15,795 nucleotides of DNA from CAYVQE01 sp964633205 (lineage in GTDB: Bacteria > Myxococcota > B64-G9), in the NCBI GenBank assembly GCA_964633205.1, contig CAZWFN010000145.1:1-15795 (forward strand). Reading direction: 5' to 3'. The notes under the pieces are model-generated. The model saw nothing but the letters and a program-made list of their open reading frames with translations. It was not told the DNA's origin and did no database searches. The translations under genes were made by a program, and so were the position numbers. Below are positions 1 to 6,716 of the stretch, piece by piece (position 1 is the stretch's first letter; the number at the start of each line of letters is the position of its first letter).

Positions 1-56
1 ATGTGTTAGGCACGCCGCCAGCGTTCGTTCTGAGCCAGGATCAAACTCTCCAGTTG
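1..56 (-). rRNA. rrs: 16S ribosomal RNA, 5' end (runs off the left edge)
   Basis: Read on the minus strand, bases 49 to 30 give AGAGTTTGATCCTGGCTCAG, the universal 27F primer site, followed by the conserved GAACGCTGGCGGCGTGCCTAA block. Since this site starts at E. coli position 8, the mature 5' end should fall near base 56. Only about 56 bases are inside the window, so this cannot place the organism. The gene is co-directional with gmk and the LPS operon and is preceded by a leader of about 420 bases with promoter-like and boxA-like elements. Confidence 0.97.
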
Positions 57-230
57 AAAACCGAAGAGCCGACCGGAATCCGTCTAGCGAATCCCGTTGA
101 CTCTATTCTACTTCAGGGAGACTTCCGCCGCGCTCCAGTCCTCCCCGGCCCATAGCAGGCGCCGAGGTGAACCGCGACGGAGGTCGAGACTTCAGACAGA
201 GTTACCCGCTGTCTCGTTCAACTGCTTTCC

Positions 231-244
231 GGTTTTCAAAGACC
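231..244 (-). promoter_or_regulatory. boxA-like antitermination element 2
   Basis: Minus-strand GGTCTTTGAAAACC closely resembles the TTCTTTGAAAACT form of boxA found in many bacterial rrn leaders. It lies about 50 bases downstream of P2, so each candidate promoter is followed by its own boxA-like site. Just beyond, GACAG and CTGTC (around 200-220) could pair in a short hairpin. Confidence 0.5.
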
Positions 245-294
245 AAGACGAACTCAGGTGCCTGGCTGGGCCAGTTCCCTGACAGCCGGTCTTC

Positions 295-329
295 ATTACT
301 AGAAGCGGCTTTCGGTGTCAAGGAAAAAA
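295..329 (-). promoter_or_regulatory. Promoter P2 of the rRNA operon
   Basis: A second perfect TTGACA lies at 321-316 (minus strand), with a six-T run just upstream at 324-329 as in P1. The -10 is uncertain: TAGTAAT at 301-295 is the best candidate, with AGTAAT giving a short 15-base spacer and TAATGA (298-293) the usual 17 but a poorer match. Tandem promoters are normal for rRNA operons. The call rests on the repeated -35 plus T-tract layout. Confidence 0.45.
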
Positions 330-357
330 CACCAGAGCGAACCCGAATCCAACCTTC

Positions 358-368
358 CTCAAAGAGCG
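358..368 (-). promoter_or_regulatory. boxA-like antitermination element 1
   Basis: Minus-strand CGCTCTTTGAG contains GCTCTTT, identical to the core of the E. coli rrn boxA (TGCTCTTTA). BoxA RNA is bound by NusB-NusE in the antitermination complex. Its position just after the hairpin and downstream of P1 supports the call; motif matching is the only evidence. Confidence 0.5.
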
Positions 369-370
369 CC

Positions 371-389
371 GGGGCTGTTGTTCAGCCCC
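371..389 (-). promoter_or_regulatory. Leader hairpin, boxB-like
   Basis: GGGGCTG and CAGCCCC form a perfect 7-bp stem around the five-base loop AACAA (minus strand). It begins a few bases after the predicted P1 start and sits three bases before a boxA-like element. This boxB-then-boxA order matches known rrn leader antitermination sites. No U-run follows on either strand, which argues against an intrinsic terminator. Confidence 0.5.
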
Positions 390-402
390 ATCGAGGTCGC
401 GA

Positions 403-462
403 TAGATAGCGAATTCCGCCGGATCTGTCAAGCAAAAAAATTCGCTGGCGCTGAAAAATTTT
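403..462 (-). promoter_or_regulatory. Promoter P1 of the rRNA operon with UP-element-like A/T tracts
   Basis: A perfect -35 TTGACA lies at 431-426, followed after 17 bases by TATCTA at 408-403 as a weak -10 (three of six matches to TATAAT). A GC-rich stretch follows, as at the discriminator of many rRNA promoters. Upstream are two A/T tracts, a seven-T run (minus strand) at 434-440 beside the -35 and AAAATTTTT around 454-462. They lie one to two helical turns apart, where an UP element would contact the RNA polymerase alpha subunit. The predicted start is near 396. The -35 and A/T tracts are clear; the -10 is the weak part. Confidence 0.6.
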
Positions 463-474
463 CCTCTAAGCATT

Positions 475-1128
475 TCAGTAAGTTGCGGCCAGGCGACGCC
501 GGGCTTCGGCCAACAGCGCCTCGAGTAGCCGCTGCCGGTCGCGCATTTGCGCCCGATCGATGGCCGCGCGGCGCAGCCCATCCAACTCGGCCACCGCCTT
601 TTCGACGCTGTCGTTGACCAACCAGCAGTCGTAATCGGCGCCCTGCTCCAGCTCCCAGACGGCGGTGCGCAAGCGGGCAGCCACCTGGGCCGGCGTCTCG
701 GTGCCCCGGCCGGTCAGCCGCCGCACCAGCTCGTCCATGCTCGGCGGCAAGATGAACACCAGCCGGGCCTCGGGCTCGGCGCGCTTGATCTGCTGGCCCC
801 CCTGCACGTCGATGTCGAACAGCACGTCGCAGCCACGCGCCCGCAGCGCCTCCACGTCGGCCCGGGCGGTGCCGTAGCGCCGGCCGTGCACCGGGGCCCA
901 CTCCAGAAAAGCGCCGGCGGCGATCATGGCGTCGAAGGTGGCGTCGTCGACGAAGTGGTATTCCCGGCCGTTGCGCTCGTCGCCGCGCGGCGGCCGGGTG
1001 GTGTAGGAGATCGACACGGCCACGTCGTCGCGCCGCTCGACCAGCGCCCGGCAGACCGTCGACTTGCCGGTGCCCGATGGCGCCGAGACCACCACCAGCC
1101 TACCGCGCTCGGCATTGCCATCCGCCAT
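475..1128 (-). CDS. gmk: Guanylate kinase
   Basis: Converts GMP and ATP to GDP and ADP in the cytosol, feeding GTP and dGTP synthesis. The 217-residue protein is close to the usual length of about 205. The Walker A loop APSGTGKST lies at residues 16-24, the GMP-binding segment SYTTRPPRGDERNGREYHF at 41-59, and the Walker B-like stretch LFDIDVQGGQQIK at 103-115. No key residue appears missing. Two ATGs are adjacent (1131 and 1128); the second is chosen because GGAGG then stands six bases upstream, whereas it is only three from the first. The open frame continues upstream to 1458, but that part overlaps yicC and has no homology. The gene follows yicC by 44 bases and is the last protein gene before the rRNA operon. 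The rpoZ gene that often follows gmk is not here. Confidence 0.96.
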   Translation of the reverse strand: MADGNAERGRLVVVSAPSGTGKSTVCRALVERRDDVAVSISYTTRPPRGDERNGREYHFVDDATFDAMIAAGAFLEWAPVHGRRYGTARADVEALRARGCDVLFDIDVQGGQQIKRAEPEARLVFILPPSMDELVRRLTGRGTETPAQVAARLRTAVWELEQGADYDCWLVNDSVEKAVAELDGLRRAAIDRAQMRDRQRLLEALLAEARRRLAATY

Positions 1129-1172
1129 CATCCACCTCCGCAGCTGCGGGTCCGTCCCGACCGCGGCGCCGT

Positions 1173-2048
1173 TCACTCCAGGTTCTGGATCTGCTCGCGC
1201 AGCTTCTCCAACTCGGCCTTGGCGGCCACCGCCGTGCGCACCACCTCGGCCGAGTGGAACTTGGCGCACAGGGTGTTGACCTCGCGGTTCATCTCCTGGA
1301 CCAGAAAGTCGAGTTCGCGGCCGATGGGCCCGGCCCGCTCGAGCAATGCGTTGAACTGCGCCCGATGGCTCCGGAGGCGATCCAGCTCCTCGCTGACATC
1401 GGCCCGTTCGGCCAGCACGGCCAACTCCTGGTCGAGTCGTTCGGTTGCGACCTCGCAATCGACCGCCAGGGCCCGAATGCGCTCAGCGGTCCGCTGCTGC
1501 AAAGCGGCGAGCTCCTGCGGCAGCACGCGTTCGATCTGGCCGGCGTGTTCGTCCAGCACCCGCAGGTGCCCGGCCACGCAGGCACCCAGGCGTTCGCCCT
1601 CGCTGCAGCGCATGGCATCGGCCGCCGCCAGCCCGTCGTCGAGCAAGGACAGCAGGTCGGCCCGGATGGCCTCGGGCGCGATCTCCTCGCCGCGGTAGAC
1701 GATCACTCCTTCGCTTTGCGCCACCAGTTCGAGCGGGGGCGCGGCGGGCACATCCAGCAGCGCGGCCAGCCGCCGGTAGGCCTCGGCGTGCGCCAGCGCG
1801 CGCTGCTCGTCCAGCACCGGCAACCCACACTCATTGCCGGCCCCGGTGGGGCGCACGCTGCACTCGACGCGTCCGCGACCGATGCGCTGGCGAATGCGGC
1901 GCTCCACGTCCACCTCCAGCGCCAACCAGCCGCGCGGCAGGCTGAGGCGCACGTCGCAGTAGCGGTGATTTAGACAGCGGATCTCGATCGCGAACGGCCT
2001 GCCGGCCACCATGCCCTCGGCCCGGCCGTAGCCGGTCATGCTCTTCAC
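1173..2048 (-). CDS. yicC: YicC family endoribonuclease
   Basis: A 291-residue YicC family protein (E. coli YicC is 287), a family with stress-related roles and reported endoribonuclease activity. The N-terminus VKSMTGYGRAEG is the family signature. The C-terminal part has the conserved HRAQFNALLERAGPIGREL and FLVQEMNREVNTLCAKF segments and ends in LEKLREQIQNLE, the typical YicC terminus. The GTG start at 2048 is preceded by AGGAGGTG at the right distance and overlaps the stop of the DUF4416 gene as GTGA, which suggests translational coupling. The in-frame ATG three codons later would also keep the family motif, but without this SD spacing. In many deltaproteobacteria a DUF370 (RemA) gene separates yicC from gmk; here there is none. 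Family assignment is firm; the physiological role in this organism is not known. Confidence 0.95.
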   Translation of the reverse strand: MKSMTGYGRAEGMVAGRPFAIEIRCLNHRYCDVRLSLPRGWLALEVDVERRIRQRIGRGRVECSVRPTGAGNECGLPVLDEQRALAHAEAYRRLAALLDVPAAPPLELVAQSEGVIVYRGEEIAPEAIRADLLSLLDDGLAAADAMRCSEGERLGACVAGHLRVLDEHAGQIERVLPQELAALQQRTAERIRALAVDCEVATERLDQELAVLAERADVSEELDRLRSHRAQFNALLERAGPIGRELDFLVQEMNREVNTLCAKFHSAEVVRTAVAAKAELEKLREQIQNLE

Positions 2049-2638
2049 GTGATCACCTCCTGCTCTCGCCGCAGCGCAGTGTCCAGCGCAGACACGTCCA
2101 ACGGCGCGCACCCGCCGCGCAGGTTGCGCTTGTGCTGCTGGCGCAGCTCGGCCAGCAAGCGCCGCACCGGTTCGCAGCGGTAGTCGGGATAGGTCCAGGG
2201 CAGCGGCTCGAAACGGCCGCCGCGAAACACCAGGCTCACCTCGGCCCAGATGCCGCCGCCCAGGTATACCCGTTGCGGCTGGGCCTTGGTGCTGGCCAGG
2301 ATCAAGCTCTCGAGACTCAACAGTCCCGGATCGAGGTTGATCCGCCGCCGCCCGTCGGGGCCGGCCAATCGCTGCTCGACGCGGTTGGTCCAGCGCTTGA
2401 CATCCGCCAGCACCTCGCGCGGCACGGGCTGCAGCGCCCGCAGGAAGCAGCGCTCCAGCCCGGTGCCCATCTCGCCAGCGTAGTAGTCGCTCCAGGCGAA
2501 GGGCCAGCGCGGACCGGGCTGCTCCAGCGGACCCAGTACCGGCTCGAGCGCCCGCAACGCCGGCCCCAGCGCATCTGTCGGCCTGCGAATGACGCCGACG
2601 ACAAGCGCGGCCGGCGCGGGTGTGGCGGATCGGCCCAT
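2045..2638 (-). CDS. DUF4416 family protein
   Basis: A 197-residue protein of unknown function that matches the DUF4416 family. Recognisable segments are WPFAWSDYYAGEMG (residues about 44-57), the highly conserved GRRRINLDPGLLSLESLIL and ASTKAQPQRVYLGGGIWAEV in the middle, and PLPWTYPDYRC near residue 160. No signal peptide or membrane segment is visible, so it is probably cytosolic. It starts ten bases after the stop of the preceding GT9 gene, with only a weak GGCGGG ahead of the ATG, and ends in a GTGA overlap with yicC. The position between LPS genes and yicC-gmk is the family's usual sort of neighbourhood in deltaproteobacteria, but it does not reveal a reaction. I do not assign a function. 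Confidence 0.88.
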   Translation of the reverse strand: MGRSATPAPAALVVGVIRRPTDALGPALRALEPVLGPLEQPGPRWPFAWSDYYAGEMGTGLERCFLRALQPVPREVLADVKRWTNRVEQRLAGPDGRRRINLDPGLLSLESLILASTKAQPQRVYLGGGIWAEVSLVFRGGRFEPLPWTYPDYRCEPVRRLLAELRQQHKRNLRGGCAPLDVSALDTALRREQEVIT

Positions 2639-2648
2639 GCCCGCCTGC

Positions 2649-3740
2649 TTACCCCGCGGCTGTCGGAGCTGTCAATCGATGCTCGAGCAACTCGGCGCAG
2701 GCGCGAGCGGCGCGCTCGATATCGGCCGGATCTCCGCCGGTCACGGCCAAATTGCGGGCATGGGCCACTTGGTGGCCCCAGCGGCGCGGCTCGCCAGAGG
2801 CGAACAGGGCCACCGTGGGCACGCCGCAGGCCACCGCCAGGTGCATGGGGCCGGTGTCGTTGGTCACCATCAGATCCAGCCCCCGCAGCAACCCGGCCAG
2901 CTGCTCGAGATCGGTCGGCGGCGCCGCCACCGCCCCCTGGCGCAGGGCGCCGGCGACCTCATCGCGCAGCGCCTCCTCACCCGGCCCCCAGAGCACCACC
3001 AACTGGGCAGCGTGCCTGCGCTGCAGCCGCCGGCCGAGTTGCACGAAGCACGGCGGCGGCCAACGCCGCTTGCGCTTGCGCGATCCGGGCCACAGCCCGA
3101 TCCGCGGCCGCGCCAGCCGCAGCTCGCGCAACCAGGCCAGTTGCCGCTCGGCGCTGGCCAGACCGAGCCCGGTCCGCAGCGGCGGCGGCGGCCCGGCGAT
3201 ACCCAGTGGGCCCAGCAACCGGAAGCGCTGCGTCAGCTCGGGCTCGGCGGCCGGACCGGCGGCGATCGGACAGTCGTGAAATCCGGTCGGACCACCACGG
3301 TCGTAGCCGATGCGCAGCGGCGCCCCCGAAAAGTAGGTCAGTGCGGCATGGGTGAAGGAGAACACGTGCCAGGCACTGGCATCGATGGCCACCTGGTAGC
3401 CGTGCGCCCGCACGGCGTGGATCGCGGCCCGCCAACGAGCCGGGCGGCGGAAGAACCACCGCTTGTCGATCGGATGCACCCGATCCAGGCCCTCGAGCCC
3501 GGTGGTCACCGGGGCCGCTCGGGTCGAGGCCAGCAGGCCGAGGTCGATGGCCGGCCAGCGGCTGCGCAAGCCGTCGATCAGCGACTGCAGGCCCAGCAGG
3601 TTGCCCACCCGCTCGTCGACCCGCACCAACAGCAAGCGGTCGGGATTGGCGGCCGGCGGCGGCTCGGCGGTGCGCCGCCGGTAGAGCCGGCGGGCCAGCC
3701 AGGCCAGGGCCCGGCGATCGGCACGCGCCGCCGAACGCAT
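2649..3740 (-). CDS. GT9 family glycosyltransferase (heptosyltransferase-like)
   Basis: A 363-residue GT9 protein, probably acting at the cytosolic face of the inner membrane in LPS core assembly. An arginine-rich N-terminal extension (residues 1-35) could help membrane contact. The first Rossmann domain starts at RLLLVRVDERVGNLLGLQSL (35-54). The donor-binding domain shows GLWPGSRKRKRRWPPPCF and MVTNDTGPMHLAVACGVPTV, the classic GT9 NDTGPMHLA signature. Oddly, the conserved Gly-Asp of the first domain (Asp13 of E. coli WaaC, its proposed catalytic base) is Gly-Asn here (N47). The cysteine cluster of the neighbouring WaaF-like protein is absent. The ATG at 3740 is chosen because GGAGG lies five bases upstream; two in-frame GTGs just before it sit inside the ribosome site. 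The acceptor cannot be told from sequence. Confidence 0.88.
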   Translation of the reverse strand: MRSAARADRRALAWLARRLYRRRTAEPPPAANPDRLLLVRVDERVGNLLGLQSLIDGLRSRWPAIDLGLLASTRAAPVTTGLEGLDRVHPIDKRWFFRRPARWRAAIHAVRAHGYQVAIDASAWHVFSFTHAALTYFSGAPLRIGYDRGGPTGFHDCPIAAGPAAEPELTQRFRLLGPLGIAGPPPPLRTGLGLASAERQLAWLRELRLARPRIGLWPGSRKRKRRWPPPCFVQLGRRLQRRHAAQLVVLWGPGEEALRDEVAGALRQGAVAAPPTDLEQLAGLLRGLDLMVTNDTGPMHLAVACGVPTVALFASGEPRRWGHQVAHARNLAVTGGDPADIERAARACAELLEHRLTAPTAAG

Positions 3741-3791
3741 CACCACCTCCCGTGCAGGCCCATGACCGCCGATGCGTGGCCGAGCCGGCTG

Positions 3792-4925
3792 CTACAGCTC
3801 GATCGCATCGCGGTTCGGTTGCCGCGGTCGATCGTCGGCCACCCGGGCCCGCTCGCCGTCGGTCGGAATGGGGGTTTGGACATCGGCGATCTGGCGCAGG
3901 GCGTCCATGACCTGCTCCGGGCTCACCAGGCGCATGCAATCGTGGTGGCGCTCCGGGCAACGGTTGTGGCCGTGGCGCGAGCAGGGCCGGCAGGGAACCT
4001 TTGCCGCCAGCACTTGGCAGCGCTCCTCGAAACGGTGCTGGCGGGAATCGGTCGGCCCGTAGATGAGCACCGACGGCACCCCCAGGGCGCGGGCCATGTG
4101 GGTCAGGCCGCTGTCCGAACCCACCGCCATCTCGCAGCGGTCGATCAGCGCCGCCGTCTCGGTCAAACTGTTGCCCACGCTGCTGAGCACCTTGCCGGGC
4201 ACCACCCGCTCGATCTCGTCGGCGATCTCGATCTCGTCTCCCCCGCCGAACAGGACCGGCCGGTAGCCGCGTTCGAACAGCGACTCGGCCAGGCTGGCGA
4301 AGTAGACCGGTGGCCAGCGCTTGGTGGGCCACACCGAGCCGATGCACAGCGCCACCAGCCGGGTCTCGCCGGACAGCCCATTGGCCCGTAAAAATTCGGT
4401 CACCAACTGGTGATGGTGTGGCGGGGCCTTGAGACGCAGCTTGTGCCCGGCCGGCTCGATCCCCACCCGGCGCAGCAGCTGCTGATGCTGGACCAGCCGG
4501 CACAACTCATTGCCGTCCGGACGCAGGGCCAGGTGGTAGCACAATCGGCCCAGCCCGGTGCGGTAGCCCACCCGCAGCGGGACGCGCGAAAGCTGCGCCA
4601 GCAGGGCGCTGCGGGTCGAGCGGTGGGGCGCGATCAGCAGGTCGAAGCCCTGGCGACGGATCTTGCGCGCCGCATGCAACAAGCCCAAAAAGCCGGCCTC
4701 GCGGCCGCGCTTGTCAAAGGTCGCCACGGCGTCGACCCCGGGGATGCAGGCCGCCACCTCGGCCTTGGCCGGTCGCACCATCAGAGTCAGCCGGGCCTTC
4801 GGGTAAGCCTGCTTGATGGCGTGGACCAGCGGGGAGGTGAAGATTACGTCGCCAACGAAGGCCGTCTGCAGCAACAGCACTCTACCGGGGGCCGGGCCCG
4901 ACCGCTGGGGCGACGCTTCATCCAC
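3792..4925 (-). CDS. waaF: LPS heptosyltransferase, WaaF/RfaF-like (GT9)
   Basis: Probably transfers L-glycero-D-manno-heptose from ADP-heptose to the LPS inner core. The first domain opens with RVLLLQTAFVGDVIFTSPL, keeping the conserved Gly-Asp (D26). The donor domain has ALCIGSVWPTKRWPPVYFA and VGSDSGLTHMARALGVPSVL. Near the C-terminus four cysteines (C312, C315, C323, C330) lie in VPCRPCSRHGHNRCPERHHD, a block typical of heptosyltransferase II-type proteins. GTG 4925 is chosen because AGGGAG sits five bases upstream, giving 377 residues. An ATG at 4982 would add 19 residues, and the open frame reaches a TTG at 5000. It follows the GT4 gene closely and is 51 bases from the second GT9 gene. 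The exact acceptor, and so HepI versus HepII, is not proven. Confidence 0.9.
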   Translation of the reverse strand: MDEASPQRSGPAPGRVLLLQTAFVGDVIFTSPLVHAIKQAYPKARLTLMVRPAKAEVAACIPGVDAVATFDKRGREAGFLGLLHAARKIRRQGFDLLIAPHRSTRSALLAQLSRVPLRVGYRTGLGRLCYHLALRPDGNELCRLVQHQQLLRRVGIEPAGHKLRLKAPPHHHQLVTEFLRANGLSGETRLVALCIGSVWPTKRWPPVYFASLAESLFERGYRPVLFGGGDEIEIADEIERVVPGKVLSSVGNSLTETAALIDRCEMAVGSDSGLTHMARALGVPSVLIYGPTDSRQHRFEERCQVLAAKVPCRPCSRHGHNRCPERHHDCMRLVSPEQVMDALRQIADVQTPIPTDGERARVADDRPRQPNRDAIEL

Positions 4926-5003
4926 CGCTTCTCCCTTCCGGTGTCTGGCTGCTGCTCGACTCGGGCTCTCAGTATAGGCCATCGAACCGCCGCGGACCAA
5001 CGG

Positions 5004-6146
5004 TCAAGCGACCGATGGCCGGCCGCCGGCGGCCAGCAAACGCCGGTAGAGCGCCTCGATGGCCTCGGCCTGGCGGTCGATGGCGTTGGCGCGGGTGGCC
5101 TCGTGGCGGGCCGCTCGGCCCATCGCGGCCAGGCGGTCGCGGTCGCCGAGCAACTCGACCAGGGCAGCGGCCAGCGCCTGGGCGTCGTCGGCAGCGACCA
5201 GCCGGCCGCTGTGTCCGTCGTCGATTATTTCGGCCAGGGCGCTGCACCGGGCGGCCAGCACCGGCTTGGCGCTGGCCATGGCCTCCAGCGCGGCCCGACG
5301 GGTGGCGCCGTTGCCCGGCGCCAGCAGCACCTGCAGGTCCAGGGCGCGGTAGACCTCCGGCAAGTCGCCGCGGTCGCCGATGAAGGCCACCGATTCGCCC
5401 CAGGCCGCCGCCCGCACCTCGGCCTGCACGGCGTCGTTCAGCTCATCGCGGCTGGCGATGATCAGCCGGGCATCCGGCAGCCGCCGGTGGACCTGGGTCC
5501 AGGCGTCGAGCAACAGATCGTGGCCGCAGCCGGGCTGGCCGCGGGCCACGATGCCGGCCACCGGCGCCGCGGGCGGGATGCCGGCCTCGGCCCGCACCCG
5601 GTCGCCCCCCTTGCCCGGTCGAAATACGTGGGGATCGACCACGCCCTCGACCGCCAGGATGCGGTCGGCGTCCAGCACACCGCGCTCCAGCAGCTCGTCG
5701 CGGTAGCGCCGGGCGACGGTGATCAGACCATCGGCCCGTTGCAGCTGCCAGGAACGGTGCGGCCCCATGGAGTGCTCGCTGAACAGGGTGCGCACCAGCC
5801 GGGTGGGGCTGGCCGGCGTACGGGCCAGCGCGGCCAGGGTGTGGTCATGGGAGCGGTGGCAGTGCAGTACGTCGACCTCGGCGTCGCTCCACAGCCGTTT
5901 GAGCGCCAGCAGATCGCGCATGTTGACGATGGCCCCGGCCTTGACCGACAGGCCGAAGCGCTCGTCGGTCGGCACGCCGAACTGGGCCGCGCGTTCGGCC
6001 AGATCGCCGCGGCACTGGGTATCGAAGGCCAGCGCCACCGCATGGCCGGCCTCGCGCTGGGCCCGGGCCAGCCGCAGCACCGGATCGGCCGGGCCGGTGT
6101 AGAGGTGGTGGGACAGCAGATGCAGTATCTTGAGTGGTCGGTCCAC
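5004..6146 (-). CDS. GT4 family (GT-B fold) glycosyltransferase
   Basis: A 380-residue protein with the two-domain layout of GT4 glycosyltransferases, probably adding a sugar in LPS core or surface polysaccharide assembly. The N-terminal domain starts LKILHLLSHHLYTGPADPVL and has VDVLHCHRSHDHTLAA near 91-106. The C-terminal donor domain has AGIVARGQPGCGHDLLLDAW (197-216) and AALEAMASAKPVLAARCSAL (285-304). Two donor-binding positions are unusual: the Lys after the conserved Arg is C207, and the first Glu of the EX7E motif is G280, while the second (E288) remains. This may mean altered donor use or a non-catalytic role. GTG 6146 is chosen for the GGGAG six bases upstream; an in-frame ATG at 6185 lacks such a site but would extend the N-terminus by 13 residues. 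It lies between the heptose-activation genes and the heptosyltransferases. Confidence 0.87.
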   Translation of the reverse strand: MDRPLKILHLLSHHLYTGPADPVLRLARAQREAGHAVALAFDTQCRGDLAERAAQFGVPTDERFGLSVKAGAIVNMRDLLALKRLWSDAEVDVLHCHRSHDHTLAALARTPASPTRLVRTLFSEHSMGPHRSWQLQRADGLITVARRYRDELLERGVLDADRILAVEGVVDPHVFRPGKGGDRVRAEAGIPPAAPVAGIVARGQPGCGHDLLLDAWTQVHRRLPDARLIIASRDELNDAVQAEVRAAAWGESVAFIGDRGDLPEVYRALDLQVLLAPGNGATRRAALEAMASAKPVLAARCSALAEIIDDGHSGRLVAADDAQALAAALVELLGDRDRLAAMGRAARHEATRANAIDRQAEAIEALYRRLLAAGGRPSVA

Positions 6147-6221
6147 GACAAGCTCCCTCGTCGAAGCCGGCCTCCGATCCACCATGGCGGACCGGGGCCC
6201 GGGGTCGGATTGCGGCGGCGC

Positions 6222-6716
6222 TCAGAATTCTCCGTCCGCTGGCGCAGCCCGCAAGAGCCGCAGCAGCTCGCTGGTGGAATGATCCTTGGGATCGCCGGCC
6301 ACCGTCACCCGGCCGCCGTATGCCTCCACCGCGTCGCGCTCGGGCACGGTCTGCGGGGTATAGTCGGTGCCCTTGACATGCACGTCGGGCCGCAAGGCAA
6401 CGATGACTCCGCGCACGTCGTCGGCGTCGAAGACCAGCACGTGATCGACGCAGGCCAGCCCGGCCACCAGCTCGGCCCGCTCGGCCGCCGGGACCACCGG
6501 CCGCCCCGGACCCTTGAGCCGCCGCACCGAGGCGTCCGAGTTGACCGCCACCACCAGCCGATCGGCCAGCCGGGCGGCCGCCTGCAGGTAGCGCAGGTGT
6601 CCCACGTGCAGCATGTCGAAGGCTCCGTTGGCCAGGGCCAGCCGCAGCCCGGCGCGGCGCGGTGCGGCCAGTTCCGCGGTCAAGGTCTGCAAGTTCGTGC
6701 GCTTGCTTCGGCTCAC
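6222..6716 (-). CDS. hldE2: D-glycero-beta-D-manno-heptose 1-phosphate adenylyltransferase
   Basis: Also called rfaE2 or HldC-type. Joins heptose 1-phosphate to AMP from ATP, giving ADP-heptose for the LPS inner core. The 164-residue protein is a cytidylyltransferase-fold enzyme: LALANGAFDMLHVGH holds the HxGH catalytic motif (H37, H40), VAVNSDASVRRLKGPGRPV the donor-binding loop, VHVKGTDYT at 112-120, and DHSTSELL at 145-152 corresponds to the family's STTxII region. NGAFD replaces the more common NGCFD. It starts with GTG overlapping the hldE1 stop as GTGA with only a weak ribosome site, so coupled translation is likely. In E. coli this activity is the C-terminal domain of bifunctional HldE; here it is a separate gene next to the kinase. 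Confidence 0.94.
   Translation of the reverse strand: MSRSKRTNLQTLTAELAAPRRAGLRLALANGAFDMLHVGHLRYLQAAARLADRLVVAVNSDASVRRLKGPGRPVVPAAERAELVAGLACVDHVLVFDADDVRGVIVALRPDVHVKGTDYTPQTVPERDAVEAYGGRVTVAGDPKDHSTSELLRLLRAAPADGEF

Larger units (their letters stand above)
57..474 (-). promoter_or_regulatory. rRNA operon leader and promoter region
   Basis: This 418-base stretch between the gmk stop and the 16S 5' end holds no convincing gene. It is visibly more AT-rich than the surrounding coding DNA. In transcription order it contains A/T tracts and a TTGACA box (P1), a 7-bp hairpin, a boxA-like element, a second T-tract plus TTGACA box (P2), a second boxA-like element, and about 175 bases of leader up to 16S. 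I see no intrinsic terminator for the upstream gmk operon before P1, so read-through into the rRNA operon is possible. Short open frames on either strand here look incidental. Confidence 0.75.

Noticed and set aside
371..389. Hairpin as the transcription terminator of the gmk operon
   Set aside because: The stem is strong, but no U-run follows on either strand, and it lies downstream of promoter P1 next to a boxA-like site.
97..409. Short plus-strand open frames in the rRNA leader (97-282 and 167-409)
   Set aside because: They lie antisense to the rRNA leader, lack ribosome sites and have no recognisable protein features.
6187..6209. GC-rich near-palindrome around GACCGGGGCCCGGGGTC between hldE2 and the GT4 gene
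   Set aside because: Only four outer pairs are continuous and the rest is a C/G run; it is not convincing as a regulatory hairpin.
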